NCBI RefSeq assembly: GCF_023701745.1
Contig: NZ_JAJOZB010000001.1
Location: forward strand, 7,983,001 to 8,047,000
Direction: 5' to 3'
DNA from: Streptomyces sp. RKAG293
GTDB lineage: Bacteria > Actinomycetota > Actinomycetes > Streptomycetales > Streptomycetaceae
Length of the DNA: 64,000 bases
Below are positions 34,664 through 43,261 of the stretch, one piece after another (position 1 is the first letter of the stretch; every line of letters starts with the position of its first letter). Position numbers and translations under genes: made by a program. The notes below the pieces were generated by a model, which was not told the DNA's origin, did no database searches, and worked only from the letters and a program-made list of their open reading frames with translations.

Positions 34664-35917
34664 GTGGATCGGACGGAATCACCGACCAGCGTGATCGAAC
34701 TGTTCACGCCGGACTTCTTCCAGGAGCCGCACACCGCGCTCGCCGATCTGCGCGGACAGGCCCCGGCCCAGCCCGTCGCCACCCCCAACGGACTGCGGAC
34801 GTGGCTGGTCACCCGCTACGAGGACGCCAGGGCGCTGCTCGCCGACCCCCGGCTGAGCAAGGACATGCGCAAGGGCCAGGAACTCATACCGCGCAACTTC
34901 ATCGACGAGGAGAAGCGCCAGGAGTTCCTCAAGGAGGCCGGCTCACGCCGGCAGTTCGCCCATGAACTCAGCGAGCACATGCTCGACAGCGATCAGCCCG
35001 ACCACACCAGGTTGCGCCGCCTGGTGGGTCGGGCGTTCACCACCCGCCGCGTCGAGGCGCTGACCCCGCGGATCGTGGAACTCGTCGACGAACTCCTGGA
35101 CGCCATCGCGCTCCAGGACCGCACCGACCTCATGGACGCACTGGCCTTCCCCGTCCCGTTCACGGTGATCTGCTGGCTGCTGGGAGTGCCGCCGGACGAC
35201 CGCGCGGAGTTCCGGCGCTGGTCCAACCTGCTGGTCTCCGGCGTCGGCACCGACGAGGTGCGCGACGCCAGCGTCGCGATGGTCGACTACCTGCGGGCAC
35301 TGATCGCCGAGAAGCGCGCCAACCCGGCCGACGACATGATCACCGACCTGGTGAACGCCGGCGAGGACGACGACCAGCTCAACGAGAACGAACTGATGGC
35401 CATGGCGTTCCTGCTGCTGGTCGCCGGCCACGAGACCACCGTCAACCTCATCGGCAACGGCACATACGCGCTGCTCACCCACCCGGACCAGCGCGCGAAG
35501 CTCGCCGCCGACAGCTCCCTGTGGCCGAACGCCGTCGAGGAACTGCTGCGTTTCGAGGGACCGGTCACCAACGCGACCTGGCGCTACACCACAGAACCGG
35601 TGGACGTCGGCGGAGTCCTCATCCCCGAAGGGGAGTTCGTCACGATCTCGATCGGCGCCGCCGGCCGCGACCCCTCGCACTACGAGGAGCCCGACGAGCT
35701 CGACATCACCCGCCGCGCCACCGCGGGCCTCGCCTTCGGCCACGGCATCCACCACTGCCTGGGCGCCCCGCTGGCCCGGCTCGAAGGGCAGATCGTACTG
35801 AGCCGGCTCTTCGCCCGCTTCCCCGGGCTGAGCCTCGCCGTCCCGCCCGGCGAACTGCGCTGGCGTTTCAGCCTGATGATGCGCGGTCTCGAGGAACTGC
35901 CCGTGCTGCACGGCTGA
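34664..35917 (+). CDS. cytochrome P450 (CYP107-like)
   Basis: A 417-residue P450. I-helix motif VAGHETT (about residue 246), ExxR in EELLRF, haem loop FGHGIHHCLGAPLAR with Cys near 360. GTG start. The sequence pattern (HxxLRRLVGRAFT near 110 and the haem loop) is that of the CYP107 group, typical of macrolide and other secondary-metabolite tailoring. No ferredoxin follows directly; the one at 28705 may serve both P450s. The methyltransferase gene follows 68 bp downstream. Confidence 0.92.
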   Translation: MDRTESPTSVIELFTPDFFQEPHTALADLRGQAPAQPVATPNGLRTWLVTRYEDARALLADPRLSKDMRKGQELIPRNFIDEEKRQEFLKEAGSRRQFAHELSEHMLDSDQPDHTRLRRLVGRAFTTRRVEALTPRIVELVDELLDAIALQDRTDLMDALAFPVPFTVICWLLGVPPDDRAEFRRWSNLLVSGVGTDEVRDASVAMVDYLRALIAEKRANPADDMITDLVNAGEDDDQLNENELMAMAFLLLVAGHETTVNLIGNGTYALLTHPDQRAKLAADSSLWPNAVEELLRFEGPVTNATWRYTTEPVDVGGVLIPEGEFVTISIGAAGRDPSHYEEPDELDITRRATAGLAFGHGIHHCLGAPLARLEGQIVLSRLFARFPGLSLAVPPGELRWRFSLMMRGLEELPVLHG

Positions 35918-35985
35918 CCCGCGCGCCGACCGATCCAACGCCTCACCCGACATACGCCCCCGACACAACGGAAAGAGGAAGCGAC

Positions 35986-36798
35986 GTGGAGCGACCGAGC
36001 TGGGCACCGGCCGACGTGGACATCGAGACACCGAGCATCGCGCGGGTCTACGACTACTGGGTCGGCGGCACCCACAACTTCGAGGTCGACCGCGCTGTCG
36101 CCCGGCAGGTGGAGGAGGCCAATCCCGCGCTTCCGAAGACCTTCCGGGCCAACAGGGCGTTCCTCCGCAGGGCGGGCCGGGAGCTGGCCGGGCTCGGCAT
36201 CCGGCAGTTCCTGGACGTCGGATCCGGCATCCCCGCCGAGCACAACGTGCACGACGCCGTCTTCGCGGCCGCGCCCGACAGCAAGGTGGTCTACACCGAC
36301 ATCGACCCCGTCGCCGTCGCGCACGGCCGGGCGATCCTCGCCGGTGAACCGCGCGCCGCGATCTTCCAGGGCGACCTGTACAAGCCGAAGGACATCTTCG
36401 AGGCGCCCGACACCGCGCGGCTCATCGACTTCGACCAGCCGGTGGGGCTGATCCTCGGCGCCGTACTGCACTTCGTGCCCGAGGAGAACGACCCGCTCGC
36501 GCTCATCCGGCAGTTCACCGACCGTCTGGTGCCCGGCAGCTACCTGGTGCTCTCGCACGCGGGCGCCGACGAGGTGCCGCAGGCCGCGCCGAACGTCGCC
36601 AAGTCCTACGGCGGCGCCGTCAGCGAGGTCATCTGGCGCAGCACCGAGCAGTTCACCGCGCTCTTCGAGGGCTTCCAGCTCATCGATCCCGGTGTCACCC
36701 CGGTGACCGTGTGGCGGCCCGACGCGGACGCGGACGTCGACGGGCTGGGCGCGGGCGCCCCCATGCTGGCGGGCGCCGCCCTCAAGCCCGTCGTCTGA
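35986..36798 (+). CDS. SAM-dependent methyltransferase (DUF574/PF04672 family)
   Basis: A 270-residue methyltransferase of the actinobacterial DUF574 family. The opening pattern PSIARVYDYWVGGTHNFEVD is characteristic. The SAM-binding glycine motif is FLDVGSGIP (about 81-89), followed by YTDIDPVAVAHG and the LILGAVLHFVP strand. GTG 35986 follows AGAGG. Acceptors for this family are largely unknown; here it would methylate the cluster's product. It is the last gene of the cluster, before a strong bidirectional terminator. Confidence 0.88.
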   Translation: MERPSWAPADVDIETPSIARVYDYWVGGTHNFEVDRAVARQVEEANPALPKTFRANRAFLRRAGRELAGLGIRQFLDVGSGIPAEHNVHDAVFAAAPDSKVVYTDIDPVAVAHGRAILAGEPRAAIFQGDLYKPKDIFEAPDTARLIDFDQPVGLILGAVLHFVPEENDPLALIRQFTDRLVPGSYLVLSHAGADEVPQAAPNVAKSYGGAVSEVIWRSTEQFTALFEGFQLIDPGVTPVTVWRPDADADVDGLGAGAPMLAGAALKPVV

Positions 36799-36801
36799 CA
36801 G

Positions 36802-36847
36802 CGCCGGCTCCGGGACCCGTGGCCGGTTCCGGGTCCCGGAGCCGGCG
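36802..36847. terminator. strong bidirectional terminator, 18-bp perfect stem
   Basis: An 18-bp arm (36802-36819) is perfectly complementary to 36830-36847 around a ten-base loop. It sits in the gap between the convergent methyltransferase and protease genes. Confidence 0.85.
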
Positions 36848-36877
36848 TCCAACGCGGGACGTCCACACCAGTGCGCT

Positions 36878-37750
36878 CTAGGCCGCGGCCGCGACGGCCT
36901 GTTCGTAGAGGGACCCGATCGCACTGTCGAACGCCGGGCTGTACGAGACGTCGGGGGTGTCGCCGCCCTCCTCGTAGCCGCCGATCACCCCGATGATGGT
37001 CCCCGTACCGGTGTCCGGGTCCAGGCCGGTGACCCAGGGGCTCCCGCTGGTCCCGCCGCTGTAGTCGGTGCAGGCGATCCGCAGTTGCTCGGCGGTGTAC
37101 GCCGTGGCGTCGTTGTAGCAGGTGAGCGGTGCGTCCGCGGTGGACGGGTAGCCGGTGATCCGTACGGTGGTGGCCGTCGTCCCGTCGTTCTCACCGCTCC
37201 CGCTGGTGCCGATCGTGTAGCCGCCGACCACGTCCTGGACCTCACGCCCGTTCAGCGGCGCCACCTCGGCGAACGCCACGTCGAGATCCTGGTCCGCGCC
37301 GCTCGTCCAGCCCGGGGCGAGCGTCACGCTCTCCAGCGGCCAGACGCCGTACGGCGCCTCGCCGTCGTGGTAACCGGGGACGAAGACCGTGCCGCCGGTA
37401 CCGCCGCTGAGACAGTGCGCCGCGGTCACCACGACGTTCTTCCCGGCGCTCTGCACCACGCTCGCCGTGCAGTAGTGGCCGCCGGACAGCCCGCCGTCGA
37501 AGAGCGCGCCGACCTGCTTGACACTCGCTGTCGCGTGCACGGTGTTCGAAACCCCGGGGATCCCGGCGAAAACACCGGGCCCGCTCACCGCTTCGGAGGC
37601 CGCGAACTGCGACTCGCCCGTCGCGACGACCACTCCGGTCCCCGCGACCGTGACGGTCAGCCAGGCCACGATCAGGACACCGGTCCTGCCCAGCAGACGG
37701 GACAGGGTACGGCCGGCTGCTCCGTACATGGGCTGCGGACGCTTTTTCAT
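36878..37750 (-). CDS. secreted trypsin-like serine protease (S1)
   Basis: A 290-residue exported protease with an N-terminal hydrophobic segment (about 22-45) following KKRPQ. The chymotrypsin-fold triad is visible: His in VVTAAHC (about 108), Asp in DQDLDVAF (about 153) and Ser in GGTSGSP (about 233). Cysteine pairs (HYC/AHC and CYN/ACT) match disulphides of the fold. Upstream, four 11-bp repeats suggest control by an OmpR-type response regulator. It is convergent with the methyltransferase gene. Confidence 0.9.
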   Translation of the reverse strand: MKKRPQPMYGAAGRTLSRLLGRTGVLIVAWLTVTVAGTGVVVATGESQFAASEAVSGPGVFAGIPGVSNTVHATASVKQVGALFDGGLSGGHYCTASVVQSAGKNVVVTAAHCLSGGTGGTVFVPGYHDGEAPYGVWPLESVTLAPGWTSGADQDLDVAFAEVAPLNGREVQDVVGGYTIGTSGSGENDGTTATTVRITGYPSTADAPLTCYNDATAYTAEQLRIACTDYSGGTSGSPWVTGLDPDTGTGTIIGVIGGYEEGGDTPDVSYSPAFDSAIGSLYEQAVAAAA

Positions 37751-37800
37751 ACGGCGGGCCCTCTCTCGTCGCCCCGGTCGTCCTGATCATTCCGAGCCAG

Positions 37801-37841
37801 TGTGAGAGTCCTGTGAGAGCGCTGTGTGAGCGTTCTGAGAA
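37801..37841 (-). promoter_or_regulatory. four 11-bp direct repeats upstream of the S1 protease gene
   Basis: TGTGAGAG at 37801 and 37812, TGTGTGAG at 37823 and TCTGAGAA at 37834 recur with an exact 11-bp period (CTCTCACA on the gene's strand), 51-91 bp before the start codon. One-turn spacing is the mark of OmpR/PhoB-family response regulator binding. Confidence 0.6.
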
Positions 37842-37952
37842 GTGCCGGCAGCGCGGCGGGGTGGCGGTATCGAATGCTCTGCTTGCACGGACGACTCCTT
37901 GAACAGATGAGCGATGCCTTACATCTGTACTTGGGCCGGGCGCTCAAACGCG

Positions 37953-38474
37953 TTACGCGCCTCCTTCCACCACCAGCCGAGGAGCCGGGGCGCCCTGCGC
38001 GGCACCGGGACGGTCCGCCAGCTCCCGGGCCCAGCCGGCGAGGCCCGGGATGTCGATCCCGTACGGCGCGGCGTCCCGGTAGGGGGCGATGCCGTCGGCA
38101 CCCCTGCGCAACAGGGTCGCCGCGCCCGACGCGTTGCCGCGCAGCGCGTGCGTGAGCCCCACGGCGAGCTGGGCCAAGGCGCGCCACAGCGCGCGCTGCG
38201 GCTCGTCGGCGGCCTTCCACGCGTCCTCCAGCACCTCATGGGCGTGGAACGGCAGCCCGGCGTCGAAGAGTCGCTGGGCCTCGGCCAGCGACTGCCCGGG
38301 GGAGCGCGGCACCCCCTCGGGCTGCCGCTCCACGCCGGGCGCCCCGTAGGGCAGGGGCCGGCCGAGTCCGTCGCGCGGCCGTGCGTTGCGGGCCCGCCCC
38401 GACGGGTCCCGGTCGCGTTCGTCGGGCAGGGCGCTGTCGTGCTGCGGGGACTCGTCCATCCTTCGATTGTTCAT
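37953..38474 (-). CDS. DUF309 domain protein
   Basis: A 173-residue protein. The first 55 residues are polar and probably disordered. The DUF309 helical domain follows (about 60-140), with the family motif HAHEVLEDAWK near residue 78 and WRALAQLAVGLTHALRGN. The motif resembles metal-binding helical bundles, but no reaction is established. The start could also be the Met five codons in. It is divergent from the L,D-transpeptidase gene with about 100 bp between them. Confidence 0.8.
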   Translation of the reverse strand: MNNRRMDESPQHDSALPDERDRDPSGRARNARPRDGLGRPLPYGAPGVERQPEGVPRSPGQSLAEAQRLFDAGLPFHAHEVLEDAWKAADEPQRALWRALAQLAVGLTHALRGNASGAATLLRRGADGIAPYRDAAPYGIDIPGLAGWARELADRPGAAQGAPAPRLVVEGGA

Positions 38475-38575
38475 CAGTTTCCGGCCCGGCGGGGTGAGGG
38501 ACGGGTCGGGACATCTGGGACGGATGTCGGCCCGGAGGCCCCCAGCGGCCCCGGACTTTGCGAGTATCGCTGCCC

Positions 38576-39466
38576 ATGAGGCCCGTCACAGTGCCCGAAA
38601 CGCGATCCAGCCATGGCCGCCACCGCGCGCGGCACCGGTCCCGGCGTCGCGCTTCCGGCCGGACGGCCGCCCTGGCGGGAGTGACGGCGGTGTTGTCGCT
38701 GGCCACCGCGGCGGCCTGGTTCGGGATCGGTTCCATCGGGCCGATCGCCCCGGTCATCGGCCCCCGGTCGCAGGACCGGGCGGCCGCGGTCCCCGCCGTC
38801 GTCAGGACCGGCGCCGGGCCCCCGTCGGCGACCGTGGCGGACGCCGCCCAGGACAACGCGCCCGCCGGCCGGGAGACCGACCGGATCCCCGGTCTGGGCC
38901 CCGCCACCCTCGCGGCGATCCCCGCCGCCTCCCACCAGGTACTGCTCGCCTCGGGCCGGGCGAAGGACTCCTCCGACTCCACCGTCACCCTGTGGACCCG
39001 GGCCGCCGACGGCCGTTGGCGGGCGGGAGCCGCCTGGCCCGCGCACAACGCCCTGCGCGGCTGGACCGGCACGCACCACGAGGGCGATCTGCACAGCCCC
39101 GTGGGGATCTTCACGCTCAGCGACGCCGGCGGCTTCAAGCCCGACCCGGGCAGCAGGCTGCCGTACCACCGCTCCCAGGGCTTCACCGCGGGCGGCACCG
39201 GATTCCGCGGCGAAGCGCTGGGCGGGTCCTTCGACTACGTCATCGCCATCGACTACAACCGCGTGCCGGGCGCGTCCCCGCTGGACAGCAGACAGCCACT
39301 GGGCAAGAGCCGCGGCGGCGGCATCTGGATCCACGTCGACCACGGCGGCCCGACGCACGGCTGCGTCAGCCTCTCCGCAGCACACATGGTCGACCTGCTG
39401 CGCGCACTCGACCCGCGGAGCCACCCGGTGATCGCCATGGGCGACGGCGCCGCACTGGCGCGCTGA
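38576..39466 (+). CDS. L,D-transpeptidase family protein
   Basis: A 296-residue exported protein with a basic N-terminus and one membrane anchor (about 35-60). The catalytic domain (about 120-285) ends in the L,D-transpeptidase signature IHVDHGGPTHGCVSLS, with His and the nucleophilic Cys near residues 261-263. Such enzymes make or modify 3-3 cross-links in peptidoglycan. ATG 38576 is taken over an in-frame TTG at 38558. The neighbours give no operon context. Confidence 0.85.
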   Translation: MRPVTVPETRSSHGRHRARHRSRRRASGRTAALAGVTAVLSLATAAAWFGIGSIGPIAPVIGPRSQDRAAAVPAVVRTGAGPPSATVADAAQDNAPAGRETDRIPGLGPATLAAIPAASHQVLLASGRAKDSSDSTVTLWTRAADGRWRAGAAWPAHNALRGWTGTHHEGDLHSPVGIFTLSDAGGFKPDPGSRLPYHRSQGFTAGGTGFRGEALGGSFDYVIAIDYNRVPGASPLDSRQPLGKSRGGGIWIHVDHGGPTHGCVSLSAAHMVDLLRALDPRSHPVIAMGDGAALAR

Positions 39467-39692
39467 ACCGACCCCACGGACGGTGGAAGTCCTGAGATTC
39501 GTGCCGGAGCCGGGGAACTTCACAGGCCTGGAACACGTCTGAACGGTGGGGAGTTGGAGCATGGAGAGATGGTGCGGCGGCCCGGTGGACCGGAGCCGGG
39601 ATGCTGGCCGGCGTCCCGCGCCGGGCGCGGGCATGCCGGAGTTCGAGCCGGCCCTGAGGTCCCTTGGGCTCAGGGCGGCGGGCGGGGAGAAT

Positions 39693-39724
39693 CCTGGCCG
39701 CGTCCTTGCGGGGGCGCGGCCAGG
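39693..39724 (-). terminator. hairpin terminator
   Basis: CCTGGCCGCG (39693-39702) pairs with CGCGGCCAGG (39715-39724), four bases past the stop of the small conserved gene read leftward. Confidence 0.7.
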
Positions 39725-39728
39725 AACC

Positions 39729-39950
39729 TCAGAGCTTCGTTACCTTCGAGTACGGCTTGATGATCCGTACCTGGCGGGATCCGAAGTCGGCAAGCACGGC
39801 GACCTCGTCCTCGACACCGATGATTCGGCCGAGTCCATAGACGTCATGCGTTACCCGGTCACCCACCTCGAAGTTCTCGACGGGAGGGGCGACCGGAATC
39901 CGGAAGGGGCTGGCGGGCAGGTGGCGGCGGGTCACGGCTGATTTCGTCAT
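39729..39950 (-). CDS. small conserved actinobacterial protein, CarD/TRCF-RID-like
   Basis: A 73-residue protein. The C-terminal two thirds (FEVGDRVTHDVYGLGRIIGV, then VAVLADFGSRQVRIIKPYSK) resembles the Tudor-like RNA-polymerase-interacting domain of CarD/TRCF, although the DNA-binding part of CarD is absent. I recall very similar short proteins across Streptomyces. The ATG at 39950 is preferred over a longer in-frame start. RNA polymerase contact is inferred only from the motif. Confidence 0.7.
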   Translation of the reverse strand: MTKSAVTRRHLPASPFRIPVAPPVENFEVGDRVTHDVYGLGRIIGVEDEVAVLADFGSRQVRIIKPYSKVTKL

Positions 39951-40252
39951 TACCCCCAGTATGGCCCCTCGCAGGCCCCTACGGTCCTCCCAGCCGGTTC
40001 GCTTTCTTCCGGACGGCCGTCGTGGAGTACCGCCCGGTAGGCGGCTGATGATGCCCGGCGGGGCCATCTGCTGAGTTCATCGCGGCAGCGGTCACTGAGT
40101 GTTGATCACCGGTGACGCCCTTCGGCGCCTCTGCCGGATCTTCCGATTTCCGCCGGCGCGACATCTGTCCACGCCGGAACACTCCTGTACAGCACCGCAT
40201 TGGCTACCGTCAGTAGGGAACTATCACCCTCGGTGTCCGGTATGCCCGCGCC
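39951..40252. other. 302-bp intergenic region, nothing recognised
   Basis: It holds the promoter of the small leftward gene and the 3' flank of the TNT-type gene. I see no ORF or hairpin of note. Confidence 0.4.
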
Positions 40253-40897
40253 CTAGACAAGCCGCTGCAGATAGCCGTTGGCCACTAGCCACATGACGTT
40301 GAGGGCGGTGGGGGAGCCGGGCACGAGGGCCGCGTCCAGCTGGTACTGCAGGCCGTAGCCGGGCTGTGCGAACCAGGGCGCGATCGGTCCCGCGTCGACG
40401 GTGAAGGGCTTGAGGACGCGGTAGTCGTGGTAGTTGCAACCGGCCGCGGGAGTGCCGTCCAGGCTCTGCGGCGGGATGGAGCGGTTGGCGTACGGCAGGC
40501 CCTCGGGTGCGAGGAAGGAGCCGTACTCACTGCCGAACCGGTCGATGTCCTGGCCGGGGACCAGGGTCTGGTGCCACTCGACGGGCCGGCCGTCGGGGCC
40601 GATGACGTAGCCGTTCTGAGGCGGGTAGATCCAACTGGTTCCGGTGTTGTACGTCGACAGGAACGCCTGCTCGGACAGCCCGCCGGTGCGCTGGTACAGG
40701 AACAGCTCGTTCCCCACGGCGCCCCTGGTGGGCAGTACCTCCGGGCCGAGCCGCGGGTCTCCTGCGAAGAAGGACGCCGAGCACTCGGTCCGTGCGGTGC
40801 CGGCGTTCGCCGGCTCGGTGGTGGCAGCGGCGGCGCCGGCGGTGGTGGCGAGCAACGCTCCCGCCACCAGTGAAACGAACAGCTGACGCAGTTTCAT
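40253..40897 (-). CDS. secreted TNT-family NAD glycohydrolase
   Basis: A 214-residue exported protein with a signal peptide (about 1-25, ending AGAAAA). Residues about 90-214 match the tuberculosis necrotizing toxin fold (DUF4237): a YPPQNGYV strand, the DRFGSEYGSFLAPEG block, NRSIPP, a YRVLKP strand and QPGYGLQYQL. The Arg, Tyr/Phe and Gln residues of the NAD site appear kept, so NAD+ hydrolysis outside the cell is expected. Two cysteines (39 and about 154) may form a disulphide. No polymorphic-toxin delivery domain or immunity gene is adjacent. Confidence 0.8.
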   Translation of the reverse strand: MKLRQLFVSLVAGALLATTAGAAAATTEPANAGTARTECSASFFAGDPRLGPEVLPTRGAVGNELFLYQRTGGLSEQAFLSTYNTGTSWIYPPQNGYVIGPDGRPVEWHQTLVPGQDIDRFGSEYGSFLAPEGLPYANRSIPPQSLDGTPAAGCNYHDYRVLKPFTVDAGPIAPWFAQPGYGLQYQLDAALVPGSPTALNVMWLVANGYLQRLV

Positions 40898-41019
40898 ATC
40901 TCCCCCTGGTCAATCCGGTTGGTAACAGGTTGCAACCAGAGGATCACAGCAGACGCGGGGGTGGGCGGGCAATGGCGCCTAAGCGTTCGAACGGCGGCGA
41001 GGGGGCCGGGATCGGCGGC

Positions 41020-42011
41020 CTACCCCGAAAGCACCCGCGCCCGGCACTCCGACGGTGTGCCCCACGCAGTGCGCAGCGCCGTCGCCTTGCCGATCCACAA
41101 CGACAGGTCGTACTCGGAGGTGTAGCCGATCGCCCCGTGCAGCTGCAGCGCCACGCGGGCCGCCGCGTACGCCGCCTCGCCGCAGGCGACCTTGGCGGCG
41201 GCGATGTCGCGGCCCGCGCCCGGCGAGCCGCCGGCCAGCGCCACCGCCGCGCCGTAAAGGAGGGGACGGGCGAACTCCAGACCGAGGAGGGCGTTCGCGA
41301 GCTGGTGCTTGACGGCTTGGAAGCCGCCGATGGCGGTGCCGAACTGGGTGCGCTGCTTTACGTAGGCCACCGTCCGTTCCATCAGGGCGAGGCCGGTGCC
41401 CAGGGACTGGGCGGCGGTCGCGAAGGAGGCCCAGTCGGCCGCCTGGCGCACAGCGTCCCGTACCGCGGGGCCGGTGACGAGCGGTTCGCCCCCTGTGGGG
41501 CGGGCGAGCCGGCGCGCGGGGTCGAGCGAGGCGCGGACCGGCCCGTGGCCGGCCGCGACCGCGACGGCGAGGCCGTCCGCCACGACATGGAAGACCGCGT
41601 CAGCGGCATCCGCGTCCAGGGCGTACGAGCCGGCCGGCGCCGGCGCCAGCGTCACGAGCACCTCGCCGGAGGCGATGCGCGGCAGCCACTCCTTCGCCGG
41701 ACCGCGGTCCCCGAGGCTCCGCAGGAGAGCGCAGACGGCGACGGTCTCCGCCAGCGGCCCCGGTACCGCGTGCCGGCCCAGCTCCACGAAAGCGGCGGCG
41801 ATTTCGACGGGGAGCGGTCCGAGGCCGTCGTACTCCTCGGGCACCGCCAGGGCGAAGACGCCGGTCCCGGCGAGACGCTCCCACAGGGCGCGGCCCGGGC
41901 CGTGGTCGCCCGCCGACCAGGCGCGGACGGCGGCCGGGGGTCCGCCGCGGCCAGCAGCTGGTCCAGGGTGCGGACGAAGGCGGTCTGTTCCGCGTCGAGC
42001 AGGAACCGCAT
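41020..42011 (-). pseudogene. acyl-CoA dehydrogenase, small subunit type, with apparent frameshift
   Basis: The gene starts at ATG 42011 in a TGATG overlap with the fadE30-like stop. It reads MRFLLDAEQTAFVRTLDQLL, then changes frame at the C5 run (G5 on the plus strand, 41936-41940) and continues through LGTGLALMERTVAYVKQRTQFG to IGYTSEYDLSLWIGKATALR. Adding one C to the run gives AADPPAAVRAW and one 330-residue acyl-CoA dehydrogenase. Short acyl-CoA dehydrogenases of this kind pair with a longer partner in actinobacterial steroid catabolism, here probably the adjacent gene. Sequencing error is the likeliest cause of the shift. Confidence 0.8.
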
Positions 42012-43171
42012 CACCGGCGTCCCTTCGGGAGGCCGAGCAGCCGCTCGGCGATGATGTCGCGCTGGATCTCGTTGGTGCCGGCGTAGATGGGTCCGGCGAG
42101 GGCGAAGACGTATCCCTCCGCCCACCCGCCGTCGCCGCCGTCCCCGTCGGTGAGCTCGCCGTCGGCGCCGAGCAGGTCGAGGGCGGTCTCGTGGAGCCGG
42201 ATGTCGAGTTCGGACCAGAAGACCTTGTTGAGGCTGGACTCGGCGCCGATGTCCCCGCCCTCCGCGAGCCGGGAGGCGTTGCCGAAGGTGAAGAGCTGGT
42301 AGGCGCGGGCGCCGATCACCGCGTCGGCGACCCGGTCGCGCAGCGCCGTGTCCCGGGGGTCCGCCCGCTCCCGCCACAGGGCGGTCAGCCGGTCGGTGGC
42401 GGCCAGGAAGCGGCCGGGGCTGCGCAGGGTGAGGCCGCGCTCGTTGCCCGCCGTGCTCATCGCGACGCGCCAGCCCTGGCCGGGCGCGCCGATGACGTCC
42501 TCGTCGGGGACGAAGACGTCGTCCAGGAAGAGCTCGGCGAAGGCGGGCTTGCCGTCGAGCCGTCCGATGGGCCGTACCGTCACGCCCGGCGCGTCCAGGG
42601 CGAACATCAGGTACGTCAGTCCGCGGTGCGGCCGGTCCGCCGCCGGGTCGCTGCGGAAGAGGCCGAACGCGCGGTCGGCGAAGGCGGCGCGGGACGACCA
42701 GGTCTTCTGGCCGTTCAGCAGCCAGCCGCCGTCGGCGCGGGTGGCGGTGGAGCGCAGTGAGGCCAGGTCGCTGCCCGCTTCCGGTTCCGACCAGGCCTGC
42801 GCCCAGATCGTCGCGCCGCTCGCCATGGCGGGCAGGATGCGGGCGCGCTGCTCGTCGGTGCCGTGCTCGAAGAGGGTCGGGGCGAGCAGGTTGATGCCGT
42901 TCTGGCTGACGCGGCCGGGCGCGTTCGCCGCGTAGTACTCCTCCTCGAAGACCAGCCAGCGCAGGATCGAGGCGCCCCGGCCGCCGTACTCTTCGGGCCA
43001 GGACACCACCGACCAGCGGGCGTCCGACAGCTCGCGCTCCCATGCGCGGTGGGCGGCGAAGCCCTCGGCGGTCTCCAGTGAGGGCAGCGCGGTGGCGGGA
43101 ACGTGCGCGGCGAGCCAGGCGCGGGCCTCGGCCCGGAACGCGTCCTCCCCGGGCGTGAAGTCGAGGTCCAT
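42011..43171 (-). CDS. fadE30: acyl-CoA dehydrogenase, FadE30-like (HIP degradation)
   Basis: A 386-residue acyl-CoA dehydrogenase with the full N-terminal, beta and C-terminal domains. FAD/substrate motifs AQAWSEPEAGSDLASL (about 125-140) and GQKTWSS are present, and the C-terminus YAGTNEIQRDIIAERLLGLPKG is typical. Length, gene order and neighbours match FadE30 (Rv3560c), which dehydrogenates HIP-CoA in steroid C/D-ring breakdown. It is the first gene of the leftward operon, directly behind a KstR2-like operator. The TGATG overlap couples it to the second dehydrogenase. Confidence 0.85.
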   Translation of the reverse strand: MDLDFTPGEDAFRAEARAWLAAHVPATALPSLETAEGFAAHRAWERELSDARWSVVSWPEEYGGRGASILRWLVFEEEYYAANAPGRVSQNGINLLAPTLFEHGTDEQRARILPAMASGATIWAQAWSEPEAGSDLASLRSTATRADGGWLLNGQKTWSSRAAFADRAFGLFRSDPAADRPHRGLTYLMFALDAPGVTVRPIGRLDGKPAFAELFLDDVFVPDEDVIGAPGQGWRVAMSTAGNERGLTLRSPGRFLAATDRLTALWRERADPRDTALRDRVADAVIGARAYQLFTFGNASRLAEGGDIGAESSLNKVFWSELDIRLHETALDLLGADGELTDGDGGDGGWAEGYVFALAGPIYAGTNEIQRDIIAERLLGLPKGRR

Positions 43172-43203
43172 CGGATTCCGTCCTCCCCTGACGAGCCTTC
43201 CCT

Positions 43204-43217
43204 AACAAGTGTTTGGT
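43204..43217. promoter_or_regulatory. KstR2-like operator, divergent promoter 1
   Basis: AACAAGTGTTTGGT agrees with the KstR2 motif AnCAAGnnCTTGnT at nine of the ten defined positions. It lies between the divergent fadE30-like and ipdF genes. The wider block CTAACAAGTGTTTGGTAG recurs with few changes at 50678-50699. Confidence 0.75.
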
Positions 43218-43261
43218 AGATTAACGTACGCCCCGTCAGCCGTCGAGGAGGAGTTCCGCGT

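Noticed and set aside
39546..39941. Plus-strand frame after the L,D-transpeptidase gene
   Set aside because: Mostly a shadow of the small leftward gene, with no family features.
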